From assembly GCF_030413635.1 (NCBI RefSeq), contig NZ_CP129235.1, forward strand, positions 558,001 to 622,000: a stretch of DNA of 64,000 nt, in the 5' to 3' direction. Shown here piece after piece: positions 15,815-23,709 of this stretch; the first letter of the stretch is position 1; every line of letters begins with the position of its first letter. The position numbers and the translations under genes were made by a program. Source of the DNA: Planococcus shenhongbingii (GTDB lineage: Bacteria; Bacillota; Bacilli; Bacillales_A; Planococcaceae). The notes beneath the pieces were generated by a model. It did no database searches. It saw nothing but the letters and a program-made list of their open reading frames with translations, and had not been told where the DNA came from.

Positions 15815-17277
15815 ATACGATCCAGAAAAAGATTTGGGTGCTCGCTTCCGTAGTTCTTGCCATCATGGTCGCCATCTGGCTGACACTGACTTTTTACAAT
15901 CAGAAAATGCAGACGCAGTACAACGACATTTTGCAGCGTTATTTGCAAATGAATGAAGTGACCAGTGCCAGCCAGGAAATCGTGGCAGACTTGAACCGTT
16001 ATTTGATGATTCCAACCGATGGCAATAAAGCCCAGCTCGAAGAAAGCCGGGAACGCCTGCTCACGGTCCAGTCGACAGTATATGACCTCCGCAATGTGGA
16101 AAACGAATTAACACTGACAAACTATAGCCACTTGATTGACAGTTTTATTGAAACGGTGGATCGTTCGGTGATGTTCCAAGAGCAAGAGGAAGCTGAATCG
16201 GCACTCGCTGAATTTGCGGAAGCTACCAGCATTTCGATGTATATTTCGGAAATGACGCTGACGATTTTTGATACCGAATTGAAAACCTATGAACGTTTTT
16301 ACCGCGGCATCATCGACCAGTCAACAGAGCTGGAAAAACTGGGTTTCTGGCTGCTGTTATTGATTACTGCCTGTTTGCTGCTGTTTACGTATTTGTTTTC
16401 CATCAGCATTACCAGACCGGTGCAGCAATTGACAAAAGCGGCTAACGAGTTGGCGAAAGGCCATTTTGACCAGCCCATCAAAGTTGATTCGAACGATGAA
16501 ATTTCATTTTTGGCCAAAACCTTTGACCATATGCGCGGCAATATCAATACATTGATTTTGGAAATCCAGAAAAAAGCGCAGCTTGAACGGGAACTGCAGG
16601 AAAGCAAATTATTGCTTCAAGAAAGCCAGCTGCGAAACCTGCAAAACCAAATCAACCCGCATTTTCTATTCAATACCTTAAATACGCTATCGAAAAAGGC
16701 CTATTTGGATGGAGCAGAAGAAACGAGCGATTTGCTGGTCAGTGTGGCCGGGCTGCTCCGCTACAATTTAAAACGGATGGACCGGGCAGTTTCTCTATAC
16801 GAGGAAGTTTATGTGCTGCAGCAATACATGGACATCCAAAAAGCGCGCTACAGCGACCGGCTGCAGTTTCACGCGGAAATAGAGGAATCTTCGCTGGGTT
16901 TCCAGATTCCGGGTCTGACGCTTCAGCCATTAATTGAAAATGCCGTAATCCATGCCATCGAGCCGGAAGAAGACGGCGGCCAAATTTGGTTCCGCATCCA
17001 GGAAGTCGAAGATGAAATTTGGATTGAAATCGCAGATGACGGACAGGGCATGGACGAAGAAAAACAGCGCCAGCTGCTTGAACAAGCTGTTGTGTCGAAA
17101 GAAGGGCATTCGACCGGCATCGGTTTCAGCAATGTGCTAAAAAGGCTGCAGCTTTTCTACGGACGTGAAAACCTGGTGGAAATTGACAGCGGTATTGGAA
17201 AAGGGACAAAAATCACGTTGAAACTACCAAAAGTAAAAGGAGCACAAAATCATGGTCAAACTTCTCATAGTGGATGA
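15811..17277 (+). CDS. Sensor histidine kinase (LytS/YesM-like, AraS-like)
   Basis: A 488-residue membrane kinase. Membrane segments lie at about 7-28 and 177-198, bracketing a helical extracellular domain of about 150 residues, followed by HAMP (about 198-250). The phosphoacceptor is H284 in INPHFLFNTLNTLS (His_kinase family), and the ATPase domain has LQPLIENAVIHA, ADDGQGM and GIGFSNVLKRL. Its start overlaps the previous stop (ATGA), and its 3' end overlaps the regulator start by 26 bp, implying tight co-translation. It probably signals the sugar captured by the upstream binding protein. Confidence 0.9.
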   Translation: MNTIQKKIWVLASVVLAIMVAIWLTLTFYNQKMQTQYNDILQRYLQMNEVTSASQEIVADLNRYLMIPTDGNKAQLEESRERLLTVQSTVYDLRNVENELTLTNYSHLIDSFIETVDRSVMFQEQEEAESALAEFAEATSISMYISEMTLTIFDTELKTYERFYRGIIDQSTELEKLGFWLLLLITACLLLFTYLFSISITRPVQQLTKAANELAKGHFDQPIKVDSNDEISFLAKTFDHMRGNINTLILEIQKKAQLERELQESKLLLQESQLRNLQNQINPHFLFNTLNTLSKKAYLDGAEETSDLLVSVAGLLRYNLKRMDRAVSLYEEVYVLQQYMDIQKARYSDRLQFHAEIEESSLGFQIPGLTLQPLIENAVIHAIEPEEDGGQIWFRIQEVEDEIWIEIADDGQGMDEEKQRQLLEQAVVSKEGHSTGIGFSNVLKRLQLFYGRENLVEIDSGIGKGTKITLKLPKVKGAQNHGQTSHSG

Positions 17278-18796
17278 CGAACCGATTGAACGTGATGGAA
17301 TGCAGGCGATTCTGCAAAAAACCTATCCGGATTTCGAGTTCAGGCAAGCGAAAAATGGAAAATCGGCAATTGAAATAGCCGAAACCTGGCAGCCGGACTG
17401 GGTATTTATGGATATCATGATGCCTGGCATGACGGGTCTGGAGGCGATAGAACAGATTCAGCGCAGCCGCCAGGACATTCAGTTTGTCATGGTCACGGCT
17501 TTTGATATGTTCGATTATGCACGCCAAGCCATCAAACTGGGTGTCAAAGACTATTTGCTGAAGCCGAGCAAAGCCAGTGAAATTGTGGCGACTGTGGGCA
17601 AGCTGCTTGAACAGCAGCAGCAAAAAGAGCAGGATTCAGCTGTGCGGCAGCAAGAACAGGATGATTTCCAGCGGGCATTGAGCATAGTCGAAACGGATGT
17701 CGTGACCCAATTGCTTTTTGACCATGTCCATGAAGTGCATATCGATATGCTGGTGGAAATGCTCGAAATTAAAGCAGCCAATGAAAAGTTCGTCATGACA
17801 GTGCTGATTCCAGAAGGCTGTGAAAGTTCGTATTCGGCGATTAAAGAGCATATCCGGCAAAAGGGCAACGCCTGGGTCGGGGCATTATACGGCCGCCAGC
17901 TGCCGATTATCGTATTCCGTGAAGCGGGCTCGTCATTCCGCTTGCAGGCGATTCGACTGGCTAAAGACATTTTATCGATTTCAGCAGAGTGCCAGCCGGA
18001 AGACTGGTTTATAGGCATCGGCATCGAATGCGATTCGTTGGAAGACATCCGGAATTCCTATCAGAAATCGCTGATTGCGACAATGGATTTGGCTATCCCT
18101 TCAAAATACCGCTTTTATTCCGATGTGCCGGTCCTTGATACAGTAAGCGATTCTGCTTTTATCAAACAGCAGGAAAAGAAACTGTTCGATTATGTCCGGT
18201 TAGGAGAATGGGAGTGCATAGATCAAATCGTATACGACTTGATCCGGCGTTTCGAACAGCAAGGTGCGAATGTCGTTCTTGCCCAGCAGCGGGCACTTGA
18301 AGTGCTGTGGATCACTTCCCGCGTCATGGAAGAAATGGGCGTGGAGGCGGCAGCGCCTTTTTACTCGGTCCAGGCTCAGGATTACCGCCAATTGTGTGGC
18401 GATACAAAGCAATTGCTGGAAGGGATGAAGCAATTGTATATGGGCCATTGCGGGCGGCTCGAAGTGGACAAAATCCATCAGATCAAACAATGGATCCGGG
18501 AGCATTCCGATGAAGACATCTCTTTGGATACTTTAGCGAGAAAAGTCGACTTAAGCCCGATTTACATCAGCAAGATGTTCAAAGAAAAACTGGGGGTCAA
18601 TTATATTGAGTTCCTGACAGCCTGCCGGATGGAACGGGCAAAAAACCTGCTGTCCGATCCTCAAAAAAGCTTGAAGGAGATTTCAATTGAAATCGGCTAT
18701 CATGAACCGAATTATTTCAGCAAGGTGTTTAAAAAAATGTACGATGTTTCACCGAAAGAATACCGCAAAACGCTTTTGGGCATCAAGGAAGAGTAG
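17252..18796 (+). CDS. AraC-type response regulator (YesN/AraT-like)
   Basis: A 514-residue protein. The N-terminal receiver has acidic residues in VDDEP, phosphoacceptor D54 (FMDIMMPGM) and the conserved lysine in YLLKPSKAS. A middle region of about 260 residues has a predicted coil (EQQQQKEQDS). The C-terminal AraC DNA-binding domain comprises two HTHs (SLDTLARKVDLSPIYISKMF, then SLKEISIEIGYHEPNYFSKV). RBS AAAGGAG inside the kinase gene. It most likely activates the ABC operon at 10774 and/or the lipoprotein gene downstream in response to sugar. Confidence 0.9.
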   Translation: MVKLLIVDDEPIERDGMQAILQKTYPDFEFRQAKNGKSAIEIAETWQPDWVFMDIMMPGMTGLEAIEQIQRSRQDIQFVMVTAFDMFDYARQAIKLGVKDYLLKPSKASEIVATVGKLLEQQQQKEQDSAVRQQEQDDFQRALSIVETDVVTQLLFDHVHEVHIDMLVEMLEIKAANEKFVMTVLIPEGCESSYSAIKEHIRQKGNAWVGALYGRQLPIIVFREAGSSFRLQAIRLAKDILSISAECQPEDWFIGIGIECDSLEDIRNSYQKSLIATMDLAIPSKYRFYSDVPVLDTVSDSAFIKQQEKKLFDYVRLGEWECIDQIVYDLIRRFEQQGANVVLAQQRALEVLWITSRVMEEMGVEAAAPFYSVQAQDYRQLCGDTKQLLEGMKQLYMGHCGRLEVDKIHQIKQWIREHSDEDISLDTLARKVDLSPIYISKMFKEKLGVNYIEFLTACRMERAKNLLSDPQKSLKEISIEIGYHEPNYFSKVFKKMYDVSPKEYRKTLLGIKEE

Positions 18797-18809
18797 GGAG
18801 GAAAAGCCC

Positions 18810-19883
18810 ATGGAGCCTATCTGGTCCCGAATGGTCAAATTGCTGGGTGTCTTATTCGCTGCATGTTTGCTGGCAGCTTGTAACGGCGGTGAACCGGAAG
18901 CGCAGAAAGAAACGCCGGTTCCCTCAGAGACAGAAAAAGAAGGTCCAATCAAAATTGGATTCTCAATGGACACATTAAAAGAAGAACGCTGGCTGAAAGA
19001 CCGGGACTTGTTCCGGGAAGCGGCTAAGGCCCTCGGGGCGGAAGTGGAGATTGTGGCGGCGAACGGCAATGACGCTCTTCAAATCTCCCAGGCAGAAACG
19101 CTGATCCAGGGAGGCATCGATGTACTGGTAATTGTGCCGCACAATGCTGAAGCTACAGCAGCCATCGTCCATAAAGCGCATAAGGCAGGCATCAAAGTCA
19201 TCGCCTACGACCGCCTCGTGAAAAATGCCGCCATCGATTTATATGTATCATTCGACAATGAACAAGTAGGGAAGCTGCAGGCCCAGGCAATTTTAGAAGC
19301 CGTGCCGAAAGGGAATTATGTCTATATCGGAGGAGCCCCGACAGACAATAACGTCCATTTGATCAAGAAAGGCGTTCTTGATGTACTCCAGCCGGCTATC
19401 GACCGGGGAGATATTAAAATCGTCTATGATCAATGGACCGAAGATTGGGCGCCAGAAAACGCCTTGGCCAATATGGCCGAAGCACTCAAAGCCAATAACA
19501 ATCAAATCGACGCGGTAATTGCCGCTAATGATGCAACTGCCGGCGGCGTTATCAAAGCTTTGGAAGCGCAGGGATTGAGCGGGGAAATTCCAGTCGCAGG
19601 CCAGGACGCTGAATTGGCGGCGGTACAGCGCATTGTCACCGGCACACAGACCATGACCGTTTACAAACCGATTCAGAACTTGACCACACAAGTGGCGGAG
19701 CTCGCAATCCAGCTGGCCAAAGGCGAAGAAGTCATGACATCGGTCAGCGTCAATAACGGAAAAACCGAAGTGCCGTCGATTTTGCTGGCGCCTACGGCAG
19801 TGGATGCTGGTAACTTGGTCGATACAGTCATCGCAGATGGCTTTCATTCGAAAGATGAGGTTTATCAAGAAGCAGGAAAGTGA
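18810..19883 (+). CDS. xylF: D-xylose-type substrate-binding lipoprotein (XylF-like)
   Basis: A 357-residue lipoprotein with lipobox LLAAC (C24). The mature part follows the E. coli XylF pattern closely: IGFSMDTLKEERWLKDRD, DVLVIVPHNAEATAA, VIAYDRLVKNAAIDLYVSFD, AANDATAGGVIKALEAQGLSG and GTQTMTVYKPIQNL. The start at 18810 follows GGGAGG, 13 bp after the regulator stop, so it is in the regulator operon. It has no ATPase or permease of its own here; it may share those at 11994-14702 or act as a sugar-sensing partner. It is clearly distinct from the binding protein at 10774. Confidence 0.8.
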   Translation: MEPIWSRMVKLLGVLFAACLLAACNGGEPEAQKETPVPSETEKEGPIKIGFSMDTLKEERWLKDRDLFREAAKALGAEVEIVAANGNDALQISQAETLIQGGIDVLVIVPHNAEATAAIVHKAHKAGIKVIAYDRLVKNAAIDLYVSFDNEQVGKLQAQAILEAVPKGNYVYIGGAPTDNNVHLIKKGVLDVLQPAIDRGDIKIVYDQWTEDWAPENALANMAEALKANNNQIDAVIAANDATAGGVIKALEAQGLSGEIPVAGQDAELAAVQRIVTGTQTMTVYKPIQNLTTQVAELAIQLAKGEEVMTSVSVNNGKTEVPSILLAPTAVDAGNLVDTVIADGFHSKDEVYQEAGK

Positions 19884-19885
19884 TT

Positions 19886-19939
19886 AGCATAAAGAGCCTT
19901 TCATCAGTTAAGCCCTTTGATGGAAGGCTTTTTATGCTA
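19886..19939 (+). terminator. Terminator of the sensor operon
   Basis: A long stem (AGCATAAAGAGCCTTTCATCA paired in parts with TGATGGAAGGCTTTTTATGCT), overlapping the xylF-like stop region and ending in a T-run. Confidence 0.8.
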
Positions 19940-19984
19940 TTATTAGGGGTGGATATAGGGGATAGGTTGAATTAAAGAAGGATA

Positions 19985-20130
19985 CTTTTAGAAGCCGCTA
20001 CGCCGTTTTGGGCAGGACTTCCGTGATGAGCCATCGGCCTTAAAACATGTGCTCCTGCATCGCTACGCTAGCTTCGTCGCAAAACCACTGGCCTCACAAC
20101 CCTCGGCCAATGGCTTCGCAGCTAAAATAG
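19985..20130. repeat. GC-rich intergenic element related to the MITE
   Basis: Contains TGCTCCTGCATCGCT followed by GCTTCGTCGCAAA, which are in reverse orientation the blocks near the right end of the element at 56453-56641. The rest (GCCGCTACGCCG, GGCCAATGGCTTCGCAGC) differs. No coding capacity; probably a decayed or recombined copy. Confidence 0.5.
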
Positions 20131-20185
20131 TTGGTTCAACTTATATGGATGGAAATTTTGAAAGTATGCAATAGGAGGATTTTAA

Positions 20186-20680
20186 ATGGATAATAATGAC
20201 TTACTGATTAGATTAAGGTACGCCCTTGATATAAAAAATACTGATATGGTGGAAATCTTCAAACTTGGCGGTGTTGAGCTGTCGAAAGAAGAAGTGCTGA
20301 AAGTGCTGACGAAAACGCCGGAAGAAGAGGATGTTAAAGAAAGTGAAAATCATATTCCTTTGGATAATGCCATGCTGGAGTCTTTCTTAAACGGCTTGAT
20401 TGTCCACAAAAGAGGCAGACAGGATCCAAAACCGGGACAGCCTGAACAGCCGCCGTTGACGAATGAACCTTCCAATAATTTATTATTGAAAAAAGTGAAA
20501 ATCGCTTTGCAGCTGACAAGTGATGACATGCTCGACATCTTGAAACTTGCTGGCGTCACTGTGTCCAAAAGCGAAATGGGCGGAATCCTGAGAAAGCAGG
20601 GACATAAAAATTACAGCGTCTGCGGCGACCGCTATGCACGGAATTTCCTGAAAGGCTTGGCTTTGAAATATAGAAAATAA
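20186..20680 (+). CDS. DUF1456 (YehS-like) protein
   Basis: A 164-residue protein made of two similar halves of about 70 residues joined by a Pro/Gln-rich linker (about 75-95). Each half has the pattern L-RYALDIKNTDMVEIFKLGGVEL / L-KIALQLTSDDMLDILKLAGVTV, followed by a FLNGL or FLKGL helix. This is the layout of the YehS/DUF1456 family. No function has been established to my knowledge; there are no catalytic motifs or membrane segments. RBS TAGGAGG. It stands alone between a repeat and a terminator. Confidence 0.85.
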   Translation: MDNNDLLIRLRYALDIKNTDMVEIFKLGGVELSKEEVLKVLTKTPEEEDVKESENHIPLDNAMLESFLNGLIVHKRGRQDPKPGQPEQPPLTNEPSNNLLLKKVKIALQLTSDDMLDILKLAGVTVSKSEMGGILRKQGHKNYSVCGDRYARNFLKGLALKYRK

Positions 20681-20730
20681 CTGGATTATAAATCTCATCT
20701 AACTGACAAGCAGCGATTTGGTGAGAAGAA

Positions 20731-20768
20731 AAGAGTTGCTGAATGTGTTTATTCAGCAACTCTTTTTT
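20731..20768 (+). terminator. Terminator after the DUF1456 gene
   Basis: AAGAGTTGCTGAAT / TTCAGCAACTCTT stem followed by a T-run. The remaining gene-free sequence to 21038 is AT-rich promoter-like DNA with nothing else I can name. Confidence 0.88.
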
Positions 20769-21038
20769 ATTTTGTAAGGCTAGCAGAACCATCAAATGAT
20801 TTCCTCAATGCCGTTTCAGAATTTCTCTAATTCTTTACACCGCGATAAAGGCGGCATGGAAGGTTTTCCCGGAATATTTTATAGACTCCTTCTTGATTGC
20901 TCATTATAATTAGAAAAGTGGAAATTTTTATTGTTTTCGTATAAACACGCCGAGTTAGTTGGGGTAAGGTTAAAAAAAGCTTAAACGTTAATAAGTTTAT
21001 CTAATAAGGAAAAATGTTAACTAAAGGAGATCAATGAT

Positions 21039-21641
21039 ATGAAATGGCTGCCCACACGTAAAAACAAAATCGAAGCTTTTTGGCAATGGTTTGAGGAGAA
21101 TGAGGAAACTTATTTTGAATTGGCTGAAGAAAATCGGGAAGAGCTTTTTAACGAACTGCAGCAAAAACTTCAGAAAGTGAATAAGCATCTCGCTTTTGAG
21201 TTCAGCGCAGAGCTGGAAAGCGGAAAACGCGAGTTCATTATTAGTGCGGATGGCATAGTGGAAGCTTTTGAAGCAGTGTTTGATTTGCAGGAAACGATGC
21301 CGGAACTTGATCGTTTCGAAATCATTGCATTCCGGCAGCCTTCAGTAGAAGAGTTCAGTGTGCATTATGGAAACAGGGAATTGACTTGGGAAGATGTTTA
21401 TTACACAGCTCTCCAGGATATAGAGCAGGAAGAAGTCAATATGATGCTATATATCAAAGGGCTGACTGAGGAAAATGAAGAGGAAATTATTCCGCTCGTC
21501 TTCATCCTTTTAGACTCGGTGATTGGAGAATACAATATGGGGGTGCATCTGGGAAGAGTCGAGTTCCATCCGTTTGAAGTGCATCCGAATGCCCGGCCGC
21601 TTCATACGTTAAAAGAGTTCTTTCCAGTGGAGAGCATTTGA
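21039..21641 (+). CDS. Hypothetical protein, 200 residues, acidic
   Basis: I do not recognise the family with certainty. The protein is soluble and strongly acidic, beginning with a helical Glu-rich region (FWQWFEENEETYFELAEENR) and continuing as mixed alpha/beta (LAFEFSAELESGKREFIISAD; LTWEDVYYTALQDIEQEEV; IPLVFILLDSVIGEYNMG). No signal peptide or catalytic motif. The start has a good site (AAAGGAGATC). It reads like the small conserved cytosolic proteins resembling DUF695, but that is only an impression. Monocistronic. Confidence 0.75.
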   Translation: MKWLPTRKNKIEAFWQWFEENEETYFELAEENREELFNELQQKLQKVNKHLAFEFSAELESGKREFIISADGIVEAFEAVFDLQETMPELDRFEIIAFRQPSVEEFSVHYGNRELTWEDVYYTALQDIEQEEVNMMLYIKGLTEENEEEIIPLVFILLDSVIGEYNMGVHLGRVEFHPFEVHPNARPLHTLKEFFPVESI

Positions 21642-21799
21642 AATCCAGTAACTGATTAGGACATCAGAGCACCAGGAAGGACTGAATTGTAGAAATCAAA
21701 TGCTTTGAATGAAATAACTCGCGTAAAGCTTTTTTACTGACAGGAAAAACATGCCCGATGGCGTATATAGTAGTAACGAAAAAATGGAGGTGCTGTAAG

Positions 21800-22663
21800 A
21801 TGAGGAAGAAAGTCGCGATTTCACTTTCCGTCGTTGCTGTGGCCGCGTTATATAAAGGGGCGCTGTGGAATTTCAGCAGCCAGAGCAAGAAACAAATTGA
21901 GCAGCAGCTGGCAAAAGTGCCGGATGCAGAGCCGCAAAAAGTTACAGAAGAGATGCTGGAGCAGCTTCCGGCACCTGTGCAAAAATGGCTGGAAAATGCA
22001 GGGATTGTAGGAAAGGACCAAATCCGCACTATATTTCTAAGGCAAACTGGCTGGATGAGGTTGAAGCCGGAACAGCAGGAGTGGACAAAAGCTGAAGCTG
22101 AACAGACCATTACAACCGATCCGCCGTCATTCACTTGGACAGTGAAGATGAACATGCTGCCTTTTATCCAAATCGTCGGCCGCGACAGTTTCGAAGCTGG
22201 AAAAGCTGAATTGCTCATTAAAGCGGCGGGGCTATTTCCAGTCGCCCGAGAAGCGGATAATGATAAAACCGATCAGTCGGCATTGCAGCGGTACTTAATG
22301 GAAGTGTCCTGGTATCCGACTGCCGCCATCAGCCCGTATATCAAGTGGGAAGAAATTGATGGAAACACGGCCAAGGCGACAATGGATTATCAGGGAGTAT
22401 CAGGTTCAGCGACCTATCATTTTAAGGAAGACGGCGAGCTGGAAAAAATTATCGCTCTTCGGTATAAGGACAGTAGCCCAGAAGCGCCTCTTGTACCTTG
22501 TGTTGCTGAAATCAAAGAACATCACAGCGCGGGCGGGATTAAAGTTCCTTCTAAAGTCGAAATCACGTGGCAATTGGAAGAAGGAGATTTTACCTGGTAT
22601 AAATTCGAAGTTCACGCAGCCGAGTTTGATCCAATACAAGCTGTAAAAAATACCCCGCTATAA
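21800..22663 (+). CDS. DUF6544-like exported or membrane-anchored protein
   Basis: A 287-residue protein with a short N-terminal hydrophobic stretch (residues 4-16) suggesting an anchor or signal. The body matches what I know of the DUF6544 family: LPAPVQKWLENAGIVG, a tryptophan-rich strand region (QTGWMRLKPEQQEWTKAEAEQ), RYLMEVSWYPTAAI, WEEIDGNTAKATMDY and a late beta-rich region (VEITWQLEEGDFTWYKFEV). The beta pattern suggests a lipocalin-like barrel. Function unknown. The start at 21800 follows ATGGAGGTG; a longer frame from 21758 has no site. Confidence 0.72.
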   Translation: MRKKVAISLSVVAVAALYKGALWNFSSQSKKQIEQQLAKVPDAEPQKVTEEMLEQLPAPVQKWLENAGIVGKDQIRTIFLRQTGWMRLKPEQQEWTKAEAEQTITTDPPSFTWTVKMNMLPFIQIVGRDSFEAGKAELLIKAAGLFPVAREADNDKTDQSALQRYLMEVSWYPTAAISPYIKWEEIDGNTAKATMDYQGVSGSATYHFKEDGELEKIIALRYKDSSPEAPLVPCVAEIKEHHSAGGIKVPSKVEITWQLEEGDFTWYKFEVHAAEFDPIQAVKNTPL

Positions 22664-23033
22664 GTGGGCTACAGAATCGAGCTTTCAGAAGCTGATTAAT
22701 CCGTCTGAAGGGAAAGCGAAGAACGGTGCCGCCTGGGCTTCCGTAAAAGCATCAGAAAAAGTGCCCGTCTAGCTTTGCCTAATCCATGGACGGGGTTCTA
22801 AGAAATATATTAGATAAAAATATATTTAGATGTCCCTTCTTTTCCTAAGCGGCAAAGTTCATTCCATAATAGAAATATAAAAATCGGAAAATTATGATAA
22901 GCTAAAGAAGATCGGTAAAAAATATACTTAAAGCAGCAGGTGGAATAGTTTAATAGTGCGGGTTCTTGAAGAAAGGAATCGGGGACATTATTAAAAATTT
23001 AGTCCTTGCTTTAAAATTAGCATGGAGGTTGTT
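22664..23033. other. 370-bp gene-free stretch
   Basis: Contains a short GC-rich segment (22730-22795) in which GTGCCCGTC can pair with GACGGGG, possibly a terminator-like fold or repeat remnant, and then AT-rich sequence. No reading frame or RNA gene recognised. Confidence 0.4.
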
Positions 23034-23339
23034 ATGAAGTATTTAATTAAAGAAGAGAATCGGGTCCAGATGTATCAGGTTTTTAAGTATCTTAAATACG
23101 AAATACCGCTGCAGGAAATAATGCTCATTAAGAAGCATAATAAAGAATCGGTTATCTATGCTTTGTATAACGAAGAAGGAAATGTCTATTTACTGACAGA
23201 TATTTCGGTTAGGAATGAGTGTGTCTATGGTAATGGCGGCTTTGCTAAACCCTATTGCAAAATTGAAGAGATTGATGATTACTCTTTGAAGACATTAGAT
23301 TCAGATGCTTACAACTGGTATATGACTCATGCGAAATAA
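23034..23339 (+). CDS. Hypothetical protein, 101 residues
   Basis: A small soluble protein I do not recognise: MKYLIKEENRVQMYQVFKYL, then VIYALYNEEGNVYLLTDIS and a C-terminal ALK-type segment with YNWYMTHAK. It starts at the ATG at 23034 after TGGAGG. Its reading frame and ribosome binding site make it likely to be real. It stands alone 90 bp upstream of the S-box promoter; its transcript would need to end before that, but I see no strong hairpin. Confidence 0.6.
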   Translation: MKYLIKEENRVQMYQVFKYLKYEIPLQEIMLIKKHNKESVIYALYNEEGNVYLLTDISVRNECVYGNGGFAKPYCKIEEIDDYSLKTLDSDAYNWYMTHAK

Positions 23340-23425
23340 TCACAGCTAAAAACCATCAGTTCAACTTATATATAAAGAATCTGACGACTTAACACAGAAA
23401 GTTCTTTCTTTTTCAACAAATAAAC

Positions 23426-23454
23426 TTGACCTGAAGCCTGGATGCAGGTACGAT
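23426..23454 (+). promoter_or_regulatory. Promoter of the yitJ-metH operon
   Basis: TTGACC (23426-23431), 17 bp and TACGAT (23449-23454), about 75 bp upstream of the riboswitch. Confidence 0.5.
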
Positions 23455-23530
23455 TTAAAAATATAAATTGAAAATTCAATCAGAAGGAATCCAACTGCCT
23501 GTTAAAGTGGAATAACAACTGAATAGTGAA

Positions 23531-23688
23531 TTCTTATCGAGAGAAGTCGAGGGACTGGCCCTATGACGCTTCAGCAACCAGCCATTTATGGTCAGGTGCT
23601 AATTCCAGCAGGCATGCAAATGTCTGGCAGATGAAAAGGAACGAGTTTATTAATCGTAAAGCCTTCTTTTTCAAAGATGGCTTTTTTT
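23531..23688 (+). ncRNA. SAM-I (S-box) riboswitch with terminator
   Basis: The S-box core is plain: CTTATCGAGAGAAGTCGAGG, GGACTGGCCCTATGACGCTT, CAGCAACCAGCC, GGTCAGGTGCTAATTCCAGC and a closing CAGATGAAAAGGA. It is followed by the intrinsic terminator AAAGCC-TTCTTTTTCAAAGAT-GGCTTTTTTT (23657-23688). With SAM bound the terminator forms and yitJ-metH is off. The terminator ends 22 bp before the yitJ start codon. Confidence 0.97.
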
Positions 23689-23709
23689 GTATATTTAGGA
23701 GGCGAAAGC

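Noticed and set aside
18687..18809. Longer start for the xylF-like lipoprotein
   Set aside because: The extension overlaps the regulator gene and would bury the signal peptide and lipobox; the ATG at 18810 has GGGAGG upstream.
23531..23688. T-box leader
   Set aside because: No T-box sequence or specifier loop; the core motifs and the yitJ-metH context are those of the SAM-I riboswitch.
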